Below are positions 37,131-47,176 of a DNA stretch of 64,000 nucleotides, piece after piece (within the stretch, counting starts at the first letter, position 1; every line of letters starts with the position of its first letter). Source of the DNA: Burkholderia cenocepacia (lineage in GTDB: Bacteria; Pseudomonadota; Gammaproteobacteria; Burkholderiales; Burkholderiaceae). The position numbers and the translations under genes were made by a program. The notes below the pieces were generated by a model. It was not told the DNA's origin and made no database searches. It was given only the letters and a program-made list of their open reading frames with translations. Location: contig NZ_UAQZ01000001.1 in assembly GCF_900446215.1 (NCBI RefSeq), forward strand, positions 186,001 to 250,000, in the 5' to 3' direction.

Positions 37131-38468
37131 TCAGCCCTTGTCCGCGTACGGGTTGTTCGACGAACGGAACTCTATGCGCAATGGAGTCCCGGTCAGCGAG
37201 AAAGTTTCGCGGAACCGGTTTTCGAGGTAGCGCTTGTAGGTTTCCGTCACCGCGTCGAGCGCGTTGCCGTGGATCACGATGATCGGCGGATTCTGGCCGC
37301 CCTGGTGCGCGTAGCGCAGTTTCGGACGCACCGGGCCGCGACGGCGCGGCTGCTGGAATTCGACCGCCTCGATCAGCGCGCGGGTGAGCTTCGGCGTCGG
37401 CAGCTTCGACATCGCGGCCGCGTAGGCATCGTCGACCGAGCGCATCAGCGCGCCGATGCCCGTCTTCTTCGCGGCCGAAATGAAATGCGATTTCGCGAAG
37501 TCGAGGAATTTCAGCTTGCGGGTCAAATCCGCTTTCGCGCGGTCGCGCGCGTGGTCGTCGAAGCCGTCCCACTTGTTCACGCCGATCACGAGCGCGCGGC
37601 CCTGCTCGACGACGAAGCCGGCGATGTGCGCGTCCTGGTCGGAAATGTCCTGCTGCGCATCCAGCAGAAGAATGACGACGTTCGCGTCGGAGATCGACTG
37701 CAGCGTCTTCACGACCGAGAACTTCTCGATCGCCTCGAACACCTTGCCGCGGCGCCGCAGGCCGGCCGTGTCGATCAGCGTGTATTTCTTGCCGTTACGC
37801 TCGAAGTCGACGTAGATCGAATCGCGCGTCGTGCCCGGCATGTCGAACGCGATCACACGGTCTTCGCCGATCAGCGCGTTGACGAGCGTCGACTTGCCGA
37901 CGTTCGGACGGCCGACGATCGCGATCTTGATGCCGCGCGACGGATCATCCTCCTCCGCTTCCTCGGGCTGGCCGGCGTACGCGACTTCGAGCGCCTCGTT
38001 GATCATGTCGGTCACGCCGTCGCCATGCGCGGCCGAGATCGCGCGCGGATCGCCGAGCCCGAGCTCGTAGAAGTCGGTCGCGACCGCCGTGTACTTCATC
38101 CCCTCGGCCTTGTTGACGACCAGGAAGATCGGCCGGCCGGTCTTGCGCAGGTAGTCGGCGATCGACTTGTCCTGCGGCGCGAGTCCGTTACGGCCGTCGA
38201 CGATGAACACGACGACGTCGGCCTCCTCGACGGCCTGCCGCGTCTGGCGCGCCATTTCGTGCAGGATGCCGTCCTTCGCGACGGGTTCGAAGCCGCCCGT
38301 ATCGACGACCAGGTAAGGCCGTTCGCCGACGCGCCCTTCGCCGTAATGGCGATCGCGCGTCAGGCCCGGCAAGTCGGCGACCAGCGCATCGCGCGAGCGC
38401 GTGAGCCGGTTGAACAGCGTGGATTTCCCCACATTGGGGCGCCCAACGAGGGCAATGACCGGTTTCAT
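37131..38468 (-). CDS. der: Ribosome biogenesis GTPase Der (EngA)
   Basis: A 445-residue protein with two GTPase domains in tandem, unique to this family. The G1 motifs GRPNVGKST are at residues 9-17 and 186-194; a C-terminal KH-like domain follows. It is essential for 50S subunit assembly. It is the last gene of the cluster ndk to der on the minus strand; the 246 bases before it (38469-38714) show no gene. Confidence 0.97.
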   Translation of the reverse strand: MKPVIALVGRPNVGKSTLFNRLTRSRDALVADLPGLTRDRHYGEGRVGERPYLVVDTGGFEPVAKDGILHEMARQTRQAVEEADVVVFIVDGRNGLAPQDKSIADYLRKTGRPIFLVVNKAEGMKYTAVATDFYELGLGDPRAISAAHGDGVTDMINEALEVAYAGQPEEAEEDDPSRGIKIAIVGRPNVGKSTLVNALIGEDRVIAFDMPGTTRDSIYVDFERNGKKYTLIDTAGLRRRGKVFEAIEKFSVVKTLQSISDANVVILLLDAQQDISDQDAHIAGFVVEQGRALVIGVNKWDGFDDHARDRAKADLTRKLKFLDFAKSHFISAAKKTGIGALMRSVDDAYAAAMSKLPTPKLTRALIEAVEFQQPRRRGPVRPKLRYAHQGGQNPPIIVIHGNALDAVTETYKRYLENRFRETFSLTGTPLRIEFRSSNNPYADKG

Positions 38469-38714
38469 CTGTGTTTTCTACGGTGAAGCGCAGCAGCGGG
38501 AGGCCCGCTGCTGCGGGCGGCTGCGCTGAATGAAAATATCACGAATTCGCGCCGCGCCGGATGCGCGCGCCCGGCGCGCGCGCGCGCCGTCGTCTTTCGT
38601 CTCGAACTGCCTTTCAAATACCGAGCGGCCGGGAACGCCGGCCGCCTTCAAGTCGCGCGGCCGCGGCGCGCGGGACCTGCCCGCCGCGCCACGGCCACGC
38701 CTGTTTCGTGCGCG

Positions 38715-39860
38715 TCAGCGCGGACGGAACCCGTACAGGCCACCGTCCTTCGTCTGCACGACGAGCGTATTGCCCGCGAGGACCGGCGCCGCCGTGATCG
38801 CGCTGCCGTCGGTCTTCATCCGCGCGATGAAGCTGCCATCCTCGCGCGACAGGAAGTGCACGAAGCCCTTGTAATCGCCCATCACGACCGCGTGCCCGAG
38901 CAGGTACGGCACGCCGACGTCACGGCTCTTCAGCTTGTCGTTGCGCCAGAGCTGGTTGCCCGTGGCCGCGTCGTACGCGGTGACGACCGACCAGTCGTCG
39001 CCGCCGGCGACCACCGAATCGTCCTGCGCGAGGCCGCTGCGGCTCGAGAACGGCTTTTCCCACAGTGGCCGGCCCGAGTTCGCATCGAAGCAACCGAGCT
39101 GACCCTGGAACGTCACTGCGCAGGTTTCCGCGCCCACGAGCGTCGGCGGACCGCTGACGTCGTTGATGCGCTCGACCTCGGTCACGCCCTTCGGGAACGA
39201 CACCGGGGTCTGCCAGAACGGCTCGCCCGTCTGCAGGTTGATCGCGACGAGACCACCGCCCGGGAAGCCCGCGAGCACGGCCGCGTCGCCCGCAAACGTC
39301 ATGCCCGCCGACACGCGCAGGTTCAGCGGCACCGCACGATTGCGGTAGTTCCACTTCTGCTCGCCCGTCTGCGCGTTGAACGCGATCACCTGGCCGTCGA
39401 TCGTGCGGACGACCACGAGGCCGTTGCCGACGAGCGGCGGCGAGAAGATCTCGCCCTGCACGCTGGTCTTCCACAGCTGCTTGCCGTCCGGGCCCAGCAC
39501 GAACACGCCGCCCTTCAACGCACCGACCGCGGTCAGGTTGCCGTCGCTGCCGACTCCGGCCGACAGGTCCGAACCGACCTTCGAGCGCCACAGCGTCTGG
39601 CCCGTCTTCGCGTCGATCTTCTCGACCGAACCGTTTTCGCCCGCCGCATAGACGGCGTCGCCCACGGCCACCGGCGAGAACAGGTAGCGCCCGCCCTTGC
39701 CGACGCTCGCCTTCCAGACCTGTTGCACGTCCATGACGGGCTTGAACTCGGTGAGCGGCGTCGGCACGCGGCGCGCGTCCTTCGACGACGAGCAAGCCGC
39801 CAAAGCGAGGACAGCCGCCGCGCAGGCAACGGGCACAGCGTAACGTTTCAGCAAATTCAT
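38715..39860 (-). CDS. bamB: Outer membrane assembly lipoprotein BamB
   Basis: A 381-residue lipoprotein with the lipobox LAAC (lipidated cysteine at residue 23). The mature part is a PQQ-type beta-propeller; repeats with 'YAAGENGSVEKIDAKTGQTLWR', 'VIAFNAQTGEQKWNYR' and 'LVAINLQTGEPFWQTP' are visible. BamB helps the BAM complex insert barrel proteins. It lies between the YfgM-like gene and der, as in E. coli. Confidence 0.95.
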   Translation of the reverse strand: MNLLKRYAVPVACAAAVLALAACSSSKDARRVPTPLTEFKPVMDVQQVWKASVGKGGRYLFSPVAVGDAVYAAGENGSVEKIDAKTGQTLWRSKVGSDLSAGVGSDGNLTAVGALKGGVFVLGPDGKQLWKTSVQGEIFSPPLVGNGLVVVRTIDGQVIAFNAQTGEQKWNYRNRAVPLNLRVSAGMTFAGDAAVLAGFPGGGLVAINLQTGEPFWQTPVSFPKGVTEVERINDVSGPPTLVGAETCAVTFQGQLGCFDANSGRPLWEKPFSSRSGLAQDDSVVAGGDDWSVVTAYDAATGNQLWRNDKLKSRDVGVPYLLGHAVVMGDYKGFVHFLSREDGSFIARMKTDGSAITAAPVLAGNTLVVQTKDGGLYGFRPR

Positions 39861-39901
39861 CGGTTAGCGAAGCAGAGTTAAGAGGTTGAGGGGACCGGAA
39901 T

Positions 39902-40531
39902 TCAGCCGCCGAGCGCGTCCAGCTTGAACTGCACGAGCTGGCGCGCGGACTGGTCGTCCTTCGACAGGCCGTCGAGCGCGAGCTTGTAAGCGGCGCGCGC
40001 GTCGTCGGTCTTGCCTTGCGCGGCAAGCAGATCGCCGCGCCGATCGGCCACGAGGCCCTTGAATGCATCGACCGGCGTACCCGACAGCAGCGCGAGGCCC
40101 GCGTCGTACGCCTTCTCGTCGAGCAGCAGCGACGCGAGACGCAGCTTCGCGATCTGCTTGTACTCGTCGTCCTTGGCGTGATCGACGGCCCATTGCAGCT
40201 GTGCCTTCGCGCCGGCCGCGTCGCCGGCCGCATACAGCGTCTTCGCGGCCGCGAGCGCCGTCATCTGCGCATACGGCGTACTGCCGAACTTGTCTTCCAT
40301 GTCGGCAGCCGCGCGGGCCATCGTTGCCTTGTCGTTCGCGGCGGCAGCCTTCTGGACCTGCTCGTACAGCCCGGACGCCTCGGCAGCCTGACGGCGCTGC
40401 CAGTAGTTCCAGCCGTTGAAACCGGCCGCGACGACGAGCGCCGCGAGCACGATCCACGTGGTGAGGTTGCCCCAGCGGGCCCACCACGCCTTCAGACTTT
40501 CAATCGATTCTTGTTCGTCGTGATAACTCAT
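39902..40531 (-). CDS. YfgM-like tetratricopeptide membrane protein
   Basis: A 209-residue protein with one membrane helix at about residues 24-42 ('LTTWIVLAALVVAAGFNGW') and a TPR-like periplasmic part ('AKTLYAAGDAAGAKAQLQWA', 'GDLLAAQGKTDDARAAYKLAL'). It matches YfgM (also called ancillary SecYEG translocon subunit), which trails hisS and precedes bamB in many proteobacteria. The proposed role is in handing exported proteins to periplasmic chaperones. Confidence 0.85.
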   Translation of the reverse strand: MSYHDEQESIESLKAWWARWGNLTTWIVLAALVVAAGFNGWNYWQRRQAAEASGLYEQVQKAAAANDKATMARAAADMEDKFGSTPYAQMTALAAAKTLYAAGDAAGAKAQLQWAVDHAKDDEYKQIAKLRLASLLLDEKAYDAGLALLSGTPVDAFKGLVADRRGDLLAAQGKTDDARAAYKLALDGLSKDDQSARQLVQFKLDALGG

Positions 40532-40586
40532 CGGCGAGCGATTCCTTCCTGTTCAGGCTTTTCTTGTCGAGCGGATGCCAGCGCGA

Positions 40587-41927
40587 TCAGTCGTCGCCGT
40601 CTTCGGCGGATGCAACCATCGCATTGATTAGGAATTCGGTCAAGCTTTCGACCGGTACGGTCTGCTGAACGTTCTTTTCCCCTTCCGCACCCGCGCCGCG
40701 CAACGCTTTCACGCCCACCGTGCCGTTCGCGACCTCTTCTTCGCCGAAGATCACCGCGAACGCGGCGCCGCTTGCGTCGGCCCGCTTCATCTGCGACTTG
40801 AAGCTCGCCGGCGCGCCGTCGGCGCTGCAGTGGAAGATCACGTCGAGGCCCGTGTCGCGCAGACGCTCGGCCGCGATGAACGCCTGTTCGCGCGCGGTTT
40901 CGCCCTGGTGCACGACGTACACGTCGACGCCTTCCTGCTCGGGCGCGAGATCCTCTTCCTTCAGCAGCTCGAGGATGCGCTCGATGCCCATCGCCCAGCC
41001 GCACGCGGCGGTCGGCTTGCCGCCGAGCTGCTCGATCAGCGGATCGTAGCGGCCGCCGGCCGCGACCGTGCCCTGCGCGCCAAGCTTGTCGGTCACCCAC
41101 TCGAACACGGTCAGGTTGTAGTAATCGAGCCCGCGCACGAGACGCGGGTTGATCTTGAACGGAATGTTGTTCGCGAGCAGCAGGCGCTGCAGCCCTTCGA
41201 AGTGCGCGCGCGATTCGTCGCCGAGGAAGTCGATCAGCTTCGGTGCGTTCTGCGCGATGTCCTGCAGTGCCGGATTCTTCGTGTCGAGCACGCGCAGCGG
41301 GTTCGTATACAGGCGACGCTTCGCGTCCTCGTCGAGCACGTCGGCGAACTGCTCGAGGTACTTGATCAGTTCGACGCGGTGCGCGGCGCGCTCTTCGGCG
41401 AGGCCGAGCGAGTTGATCTCGAGCTTGATGCCGGTCAGGCCGAGGTCGTCCCACAGGCGCTGGCACATCATGATGATCTCGGCATCCGCATCGGGACCCG
41501 CGAAGCCGAGCGCCTCGACGCCGACCTGGTGGAACTGCCGATAGCGGCCGCGCTGCGGACGCTCGTGACGGAACATCGGGCCGATGTACCACAGGCGCTT
41601 CGGGCCGTCGTACAGCATGTTGTGCTCGATCGACGCACGCACGACGGCCGCGGTGTTTTCCGGGCGCATCGTCAGGTTCTCGCCGTTCAGCGCGTCGGTG
41701 AAGCTGTACATCTCCTTCTCGACGATGTCGGTGACTTCGCCGATGCCGCGCGTGAAGAGCTGCGTATGTTCGACGATCGGCGTGCGGATGTTCTGGTAGC
41801 CGTACGCGCGCAGCAGCGATTTCACGGTAGCTTCGAAGAATTCCCACAGGCCGGCATCCTGCGGAAGGATGTCGTTCATGCCCTTGACGCCGGTGAGCTT
41901 CTCGATCTTGCGTTTCTGTTCAGTCAT
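40587..41927 (-). CDS. hisS: Histidyl-tRNA synthetase
   Basis: A 446-residue class II synthetase charging tRNA-His. Class II motif 2 is in '[19 protein letters not shown]', the histidine-specific segment is '[14 protein letters not shown]' and motif 3 is '[15 protein letters not shown]'. The C-terminal anticodon-binding domain starts at about residue 330. The start at 41927 gives [20 protein letters not shown], the usual family N-terminus; longer in-frame reading into ispG is not meaningful. Confidence 0.96.
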   Translation of the reverse strand: MTEQKRKIEKLTGVKGMNDILPQDAGLWEFFEATVKSLLRAYGYQNIRTPIVEHTQLFTRGIGEVTDIVEKEMYSFTDALNGENLTMRPENTAAVVRASIEHNMLYDGPKRLWYIGPMFRHERPQRGRYRQFHQVGVEALGFAGPDADAEIIMMCQRLWDDLGLTGIKLEINSLGLAEERAAHRVELIKYLEQFADVLDEDAKRRLYTNPLRVLDTKNPALQDIAQNAPKLIDFLGDESRAHFEGLQRLLLANNIPFKINPRLVRGLDYYNLTVFEWVTDKLGAQGTVAAGGRYDPLIEQLGGKPTAACGWAMGIERILELLKEEDLAPEQEGVDVYVVHQGETAREQAFIAAERLRDTGLDVIFHCSADGAPASFKSQMKRADASGAAFAVIFGEEEVANGTVGVKALRGAGAEGEKNVQQTVPVESLTEFLINAMVASAEDGDD

Positions 41928-41947
41928 CGTTCGTGTGTGTGGACGAA

Positions 41948-43252
41948 TTAGTTCAGGGCCTCGGTGCGGCCGTAATTGCGTGCGACGTAGTCGCTGACGA
42001 TCTGCTGGAATTCCTCGGCGATCCGCTCGCCGCGCAGCGTCTTGACCTTCTCGCCGTCGATGAAGACGGGTGCGGCCGGGTTCTCGCCCGAACCCGGCAG
42101 GCTGATGCCGATGTTCGCGTGCTTCGATTCGCCCGGGCCGTTGACGATGCAGCCCATCACCGCGACGTTCATCTTCTCGACGCCCGGATATTCCTTGCGC
42201 CAGACCGGCATCTGCTCGCGCAGGTAGGTCTGGATCTGCATCGCGAGTTCCTGGAACAGCGTGCTCGTCGTACGGCCGCAGCCCGGGCACGCGATCACCA
42301 TCGGCGCGAACGAGCGCAGGCCCATCGTCTGGAGGATTTCCTGGCCGACGATCACTTCGCCCGTGCGCGACGCGCCCGGTTCCGGCGTCAGCGAGATGCG
42401 GATCGTGTCGCCGATCCCTTCCTGCAGCAGCACGCCGAGCGCCGCCGTCGACGCGACGATGCCCTTCGAACCCATGCCGGCCTCGGTCAGTCCGAGGTGC
42501 AGCGCGAAGCCGCAGCGGCGGCCGAGTTCGCGGTACACGGCGATCAGGTCCTGCACGCCGCTGACCTTGCACGACAGCACGATGCGGTCACGGCCCAGGC
42601 CGAGCTCCACCGCGCGTTCGGCCGAGCCGATCGCCGACTGGATCAGCGCCTCGTACATCACGCTCTGCGCGTCCCACGGCTGCGCCCGCGCGCCGTTCTC
42701 GTCCATCATGCGCGCGAGCAGGTCCTGGTCGAGACTGCCCCAGTTCACGCCGATCCGCACCGGCTTGTCGTACTTCGCCGCGGCCTCGATCATCTGCGCG
42801 AACTGCGTGTCGCGCTTCGCGCCCTGACCGACGTTGCCGGGGTTGATCCGGTACTTCGACAGCGATTCCGCGCAGCCCGGGTAGTCGCGCAGCAGCAGGT
42901 GGCCGTTGTAGTGGAAATCGCCGACGAGCGGCACGGTCACGCCCATCCGGTCGAGCTGCTCGCGAATCGCCGGCACGGCGGCCGCGGCTTCGGGCGTGTT
43001 GACCGTGATGCGCACCAGTTCGGAGCCCGCATTCGCGAGTTCCTTGATCTGGATCGCCGTGCCGATCGCGTCGGCCGTGTCGGTATTCGTCATCGACTGC
43101 ACGCGCACCGGCGCGTCGCCGCCGATCGTCACGAGTTGCCCGCCCCAGCGGACATCCACCGCATGCGATACGCGGCGCGGCTGATGCCCGCCGAACACCG
43201 GCTCGGTTGAACAAATCTGACTGCTGCGTGGGGATTGAGCTTCGGATTGCAT
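41948..43252 (-). CDS. ispG: 4-hydroxy-3-methylbut-2-en-1-yl diphosphate synthase IspG
   Basis: A 434-residue iron-sulfur enzyme of the MEP pathway, converting MEcPP to HMBPP for isoprenoids. The N-terminal TIM barrel contains '[13 protein letters not shown]', and the cluster cysteines are in '[13 protein letters not shown]' and '[20 protein letters not shown]'. A longer insertion than in E. coli IspG is present around the middle ('[21 protein letters not shown]'). I choose the ATG at 43252 (GGAT about 6 bases upstream) over an in-frame ATG 4 codons earlier; both are plausible. Confidence 0.94.
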   Translation of the reverse strand: MQSEAQSPRSSQICSTEPVFGGHQPRRVSHAVDVRWGGQLVTIGGDAPVRVQSMTNTDTADAIGTAIQIKELANAGSELVRITVNTPEAAAAVPAIREQLDRMGVTVPLVGDFHYNGHLLLRDYPGCAESLSKYRINPGNVGQGAKRDTQFAQMIEAAAKYDKPVRIGVNWGSLDQDLLARMMDENGARAQPWDAQSVMYEALIQSAIGSAERAVELGLGRDRIVLSCKVSGVQDLIAVYRELGRRCGFALHLGLTEAGMGSKGIVASTAALGVLLQEGIGDTIRISLTPEPGASRTGEVIVGQEILQTMGLRSFAPMVIACPGCGRTTSTLFQELAMQIQTYLREQMPVWRKEYPGVEKMNVAVMGCIVNGPGESKHANIGISLPGSGENPAAPVFIDGEKVKTLRGERIAEEFQQIVSDYVARNYGRTEALN

Positions 43253-43303
43253 CGATAGATCCATTTACGCGGAATGCGCCGCGACGCGGCGCATGAATTG
43301 AAA

Positions 43304-43360
43304 AAGCGCCGTGCCCTCACGGCCTGCCGAGATCGACGACAGGCCTTCGCCACGGCGCTT
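43304..43360 (-). terminator. Long two-tier hairpin in the rodZ-ispG spacer
   Basis: On the reverse strand AAGCGCCGTG pairs with CACGGCGCTT (10 bp) and inside it GGCCTG pairs with CAGGCC. The distal arm runs into five T, like an intrinsic terminator, yet it lies in the middle of an operon. It may be an attenuator or partial terminator between rodZ and ispG. Confidence 0.55.
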
Positions 43361-43364
43361 GACG

Positions 43365-44381
43365 TCAGGGCAACGTGAACCGCGCCACGTTACCCCGCGC
43401 TGCCGAATATTTTGCCGGATCGACCGGTTTTCCGTCGAACGCAACCGCGTCGAGGCCGGCCTTGTTGCCGATCGTGACCTTGAACGGCCCGTCACCGGCC
43501 ACCTGCTTCGTTTCGCCGGCGCGCACCAGCGCCGAGAACAGCTCCTTGCCGTTCTTGTCGCGCACGCTGAACCAGCAATCCTGCTTGACCTTCAGTTCGA
43601 CCATCGACTGACCGGCCGCCACCACGACGCTGGCCGGCTGGGCCGGCGCGGCCGTGCTTGCCGCCGCCGTGGCCGCCACGGGCTGCGACGCAGCGGCAGT
43701 CGCGACCGGCGCCGCGGGCGCCGGAACAGCCGACGCGATCGCCTGCGCCGGGGCAGCCGATGCAGCAGCCGGGGCCGGAACCGCATTCGTCACCGCGCCC
43801 GACGCGGCGTTCGTGGCCGCTTCTTCAGCAGCCGACGATGCCGTCGCCGCGCTCGCGGCCGACGCATGCTCGGCGTCGCCGCCCTTGAAGCGTGCGAGCA
43901 GGCTCGACGAATCGCCGCCAGTGTGCCACATCAGTACGGCGACCACCGCGACGATGACGATCCCCGTCCCCCACAGCCACGGATGGTGACGCGACGAGCC
44001 GCCGAGCGGAATCGACACGCGGCCGCGCGGCAGATCCGTGCCCGACGACGCCGGCATCGACAGGTCGACTTCCGGCACCCCGCGCTCGCGGCGCAGCGCC
44101 TGCGCGAACGGTTCCGGATCGACGCCGAGCATCTTCGCATAGCTGCGCACGACCCCGAGCGCGAACGTCACGCCGGGCAAATGGCTGATGTCGCCGGCCT
44201 CGAGCGCCCGGAGCTTTTGCGGTGCGACCTTGAGTCGCGCCGACACGTCGTCGACCGACCAGCCCTTCGTCTCCCGAAGCTGCGCCAGCCGGCTGCCGAC
44301 CGCCGCCAGCGATTCCAGTCCCGCCGGTGCCGGCTTCGCGGCATTCGTCTCTGCGCCGTTAGACGGCTGCGGCTCACTCAT
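43365..44381 (-). CDS. rodZ: Cytoskeletal protein RodZ-like (HTH plus membrane anchor)
   Basis: A 338-residue protein. The cytoplasmic N-terminus has a Cro/C1-type helix-turn-helix ('LAQLRETKGWSVDDVSARLKV'), a membrane segment follows at about 136-153 ('WLWGTGIVIVAVVAVLMW'), then a long Ala-rich periplasmic linker and a C-terminal DUF4115 domain ('QDCWFSVRDKNGKELFSALV'). RodZ links MreB filaments to the wall-elongation machinery. The gene precedes ispG and hisS as in E. coli. Confidence 0.88.
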   Translation of the reverse strand: MSEPQPSNGAETNAAKPAPAGLESLAAVGSRLAQLRETKGWSVDDVSARLKVAPQKLRALEAGDISHLPGVTFALGVVRSYAKMLGVDPEPFAQALRRERGVPEVDLSMPASSGTDLPRGRVSIPLGGSSRHHPWLWGTGIVIVAVVAVLMWHTGGDSSSLLARFKGGDAEHASAASAATASSAAEEAATNAASGAVTNAVPAPAAASAAPAQAIASAVPAPAAPVATAAASQPVAATAAASTAAPAQPASVVVAAGQSMVELKVKQDCWFSVRDKNGKELFSALVRAGETKQVAGDGPFKVTIGNKAGLDAVAFDGKPVDPAKYSAARGNVARFTLP

Positions 44382-44544
44382 CCTTGTCCTCGCGTCGATT
44401 CTTCTTCACTGGCGGCCGCCGCCGACTCCCGCCGGCCGGCACCCGCAACTGTTCATACCCTGCGCGGCGCCGAGGCGCCGCGACCGATCGCTATTCGCGT
44501 GTTGCACCGCCAAAGGGTTCGGGCACCCCGGCCAGGTGCCCCCG

Positions 44545-45684
44545 TCAAACTGCCCGAACTTCGATGATTTTTCCTGCTGCGCCCGTTCGTTCCGCGAGGC
44601 GCGTGCGATCCTTCACCGCGCCGGCCAGCTGCCCGCACGCGGCGTCGATGTCGTCGCCGCGCGTCTTGCGCACGGTCGTGACGACACCCGCGTCGATGAG
44701 AACCTGCGCGAAGCGCTTGATCTGCTCCGGCTTCGAGCGGATGAGGCCCGATTCCGGAAACGGATTGAACGGGATCAGGTTGAACTTGCACGGCACGTCG
44801 CGCGTGACGGCCAGCAGTTCGCGCGCATGCGCTTCGGTGTCGTTGACGCCGTCGAGCATGCAGTATTCGAAAGTGATGAAGTCGCGCGGCGCGACCTTGA
44901 GATAACGCTGGCACGCGGCCATCAGCTCGCGAAGCGGGTACTTCTTGTTGAGCGGCACCAGCTCGTCGCGCAGCGCATCGTTCGGCGCGTGCAGCGAAAC
45001 GGCCAGCGCGACCGGCAACTCGGCGCCGAGGCGGTCCATCATCGGCACCACGCCGGACGTCGACAGCGTGACGCGGCGGCGCGACAGGCCGTACGCGTTG
45101 TCGTCGAGCATCAGTCGCATCGCGGGGACGACCGCGCTGTAATTCAGGAGCGGCTCGCCCATGCCCATCATCACCACGTTGGTGACGACCCGTTCGGCCT
45201 TGCCGTTCGGGCCGGGCGCGCGGCCCAGCGACGCGCGCAATGCAAATTCGGCCATCCGGAGCTGGCCGATGATTTCAGCTGTCGACAGGTTGCGGGAGAA
45301 ACCCTGCTTGCCCGTCGAACAGAAGCGGCAGTTCACCGCGCACCCGGCCTGCGACGACACGCACAGCGTGCCGCGCGTCTCTTCCGGGATGAACACGGTT
45401 TCGACCGCATTGCCGTTTCCGACGTCGATCAGCCACTTGCGCGTGCCGTCGGTGGAAACGTGATCGCTGGCGATCTCCGGCATCACGATCGACGCGCGGC
45501 CCTTGAGTTTTTCCCTCAGGGACTTCGCGAGATCGGTCATGCCGTCGAAATCGCCGGCGTTGTACTGGTGGATCCAGCGCTGCAATTGCTTGGCGCGGAA
45601 CGGCTTCTCGCCCAGGCTGCCGCAGTACGCGACAAGACCCTCGGCATCGAAGTCGAGAAGATTGACGGAAGTTTCGCTCGTCAT
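44545..45684 (-). CDS. rlmN: 23S rRNA and tRNA adenine-C2 methyltransferase RlmN
   Basis: A 379-residue radical-SAM methyltransferase. It methylates A2503 of 23S rRNA and A37 of some tRNAs. The cluster motif CxxxCxxC is at C115, C119 and C122 ('[15 protein letters not shown]'). It lies between ndk and rodZ; the gap of 163 bases after it is where pilW/pilF sits in related genomes. Confidence 0.94.
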   Translation of the reverse strand: MTSETSVNLLDFDAEGLVAYCGSLGEKPFRAKQLQRWIHQYNAGDFDGMTDLAKSLREKLKGRASIVMPEIASDHVSTDGTRKWLIDVGNGNAVETVFIPEETRGTLCVSSQAGCAVNCRFCSTGKQGFSRNLSTAEIIGQLRMAEFALRASLGRAPGPNGKAERVVTNVVMMGMGEPLLNYSAVVPAMRLMLDDNAYGLSRRRVTLSTSGVVPMMDRLGAELPVALAVSLHAPNDALRDELVPLNKKYPLRELMAACQRYLKVAPRDFITFEYCMLDGVNDTEAHARELLAVTRDVPCKFNLIPFNPFPESGLIRSKPEQIKRFAQVLIDAGVVTTVRKTRGDDIDAACGQLAGAVKDRTRLAERTGAAGKIIEVRAV

Positions 45685-45739
45685 GATGTGCTGCCTTGCC
45701 GCGTGCGCTGAATCCTGCCTACTTGCTGTCAGCCAGGGC

Positions 45740-46165
45740 TTAACGCGAGTAAACGTTCATTTCCGGGAAGAAGAACGCGATTTCGACCGCTGCCGTTTCC
45801 GCAGCGTCCGAGCCGTGGACGGCGTTCGCGTCGATGCTGTCGGCGAAGTCGGCGCGGATCGTGCCCTTTTCCGCCTTCTTCGGATCCGTTGCGCCCATCA
45901 GGTCGCGGTTCTTCAGGATCGCGCCTTCACCTTCCAGAACCTGGATCATCACCGGGCCCGAGATCATGAAGTCGACGAGGTCCTTGAAGAACGGACGCGC
46001 TGCGTGAACTGCATAGAACTTCTCTGCGTCAGCACGCGACAGGTGTGCCATGCGCGATGCGACGATCTTCAGGCCGGCGCCTTCGAAACGGCTGTAGATC
46101 TGGCCGATCACGTTCTTTGCCACCGCATCCGGCTTGATGATCGACAGGGTGCGCTCGATTGCCAT
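45740..46165 (-). CDS. ndk: Nucleoside diphosphate kinase
   Basis: A 141-residue kinase that balances nucleoside triphosphate pools. The phospho-acceptor histidine is H117 in 'NAVHGSD'; '[21 protein letters not shown]' is the family N-terminus. It is the first gene of the ndk-rlmN-rodZ-ispG-hisS cluster on the minus strand. A TACAAT-like -10 on the reverse strand is visible at 46212-46217. Confidence 0.96.
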
Positions 46166-46211
46166 AAAAACTCCAAAAAATTAAGAAGTTACAGGTTCAA
46201 ATGAATCCGCT

Positions 46212-46217
46212 ATTGTA
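46212..46217 (-). promoter_or_regulatory. Candidate -10 element for the ndk cluster
   Basis: TACAAT on the reverse strand lies about 47 bases in front of the ndk start. The 249-base gap to the divergent BI-1 gene should hold both promoters. The -35 hexamer is not clear. Confidence 0.4.
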
Positions 46218-46414
46218 GCACGATCCCGTGTATCATTGCGATTGAACCCTTACACGAATGAAAGGTTCAGAATCCATATGTTTTGTGCCGCCGGGCCATT
46301 GAAACCTCCCGGCACGGAACGTATCTTAGCCATAGCTGCCCCGGTTTGCTGCGCCGCACATCGCGCGCGCCGAACCGGCCCCGGACGCCCACGCGTTCAA
46401 TGTTAGGAGAAACC

Positions 46415-47113
46415 ATGAACGACTATCCGTACAATTTCGGCCGCGGCGGTTCCGTCAGCACCGCCGAGGTTCGCAACCGCGTGCTGCGGAACACGTACTG
46501 GCTGCTCGCGCTGTCGATGGTGCCGACCGTGCTGGGCGCCTGGGTCGGCGTCGCGACGGGCTTCTCGCTATTCGCGGCCACGAGCCCGATGATGAGCCTG
46601 CTCGCGTTCTTCGCGATCGCGTTCGGCTTCATGTTCGCGATCGAGCGGACGAAAAACAGCGCGGCCGGCGTGTTCGTGCTGCTGGGCTTCACGTTCTTCA
46701 TGGGCCTGATGCTGTCGCGGCTGCTGAGCTTCATCCTCGGCTTCTCGAACGGCCCGTCGCTGATCATGCTCGCGTTCGGCGGCACCGGCATCATCTTCGC
46801 CACGATGGCGACGATCGCCACCGTCAGCAAGCGCGACTTCTCCGGGCTCGGCAAGTGGCTGTTCATGGGCGTGATCGTGATCCTGCTCGCGTCGGTCGCG
46901 AACATCTTCCTGCAACTGCCGGCGCTGATGCTCACCGTATCGGTGCTCGCGATCGCGATTTTCTCGGCGTACATGCTGTTCGACGTCCAGCGCGTCGTGA
47001 ACGGCGGCGAGACGAACTACATCTCGGCCACGCTCGCGATCTACCTCGACCTGTACAACGTGTTCACGAACCTGCTCGCGCTGCTCGGCATCTTCGGCGG
47101 CAACCGCAACTGA
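46415..47113 (+). CDS. Bax inhibitor-1 / YccA family membrane protein
   Basis: A 232-residue protein with seven hydrophobic segments and a short hydrophilic N-terminus ('MNDYPYNFGRGGSVSTAEVR'). The pattern 'VNGGETNYISATLAIYLDLYNVFTNLLALLG' at the end is the family signature. BI-1 family members such as YbhL/YccA are linked to control of membrane proteases and Ca2+ leakage; the role here is not shown. The ATG at 46415 follows AGGAG by 7 bases. Confidence 0.9.
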   Translation: MNDYPYNFGRGGSVSTAEVRNRVLRNTYWLLALSMVPTVLGAWVGVATGFSLFAATSPMMSLLAFFAIAFGFMFAIERTKNSAAGVFVLLGFTFFMGLMLSRLLSFILGFSNGPSLIMLAFGGTGIIFATMATIATVSKRDFSGLGKWLFMGVIVILLASVANIFLQLPALMLTVSVLAIAIFSAYMLFDVQRVVNGGETNYISATLAIYLDLYNVFTNLLALLGIFGGNRN

Positions 47114-47131
47114 CGTTCGCTGCGCACCACG

Positions 47132-47161
47132 AAAAAACCGGCCCGCGGGCCGGTTTTTTTA
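47132..47161 (+). terminator. Rho-independent terminator between the BI-1 gene and rlmD
   Basis: AAAAAACCGGCCCG and CGGGCCGGTTTTTTT form a hairpin with A- and T-runs on both sides, usable by both convergent genes. Confidence 0.9.
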
Positions 47162-47176
47162 CGTCCGCCGCCCGGC

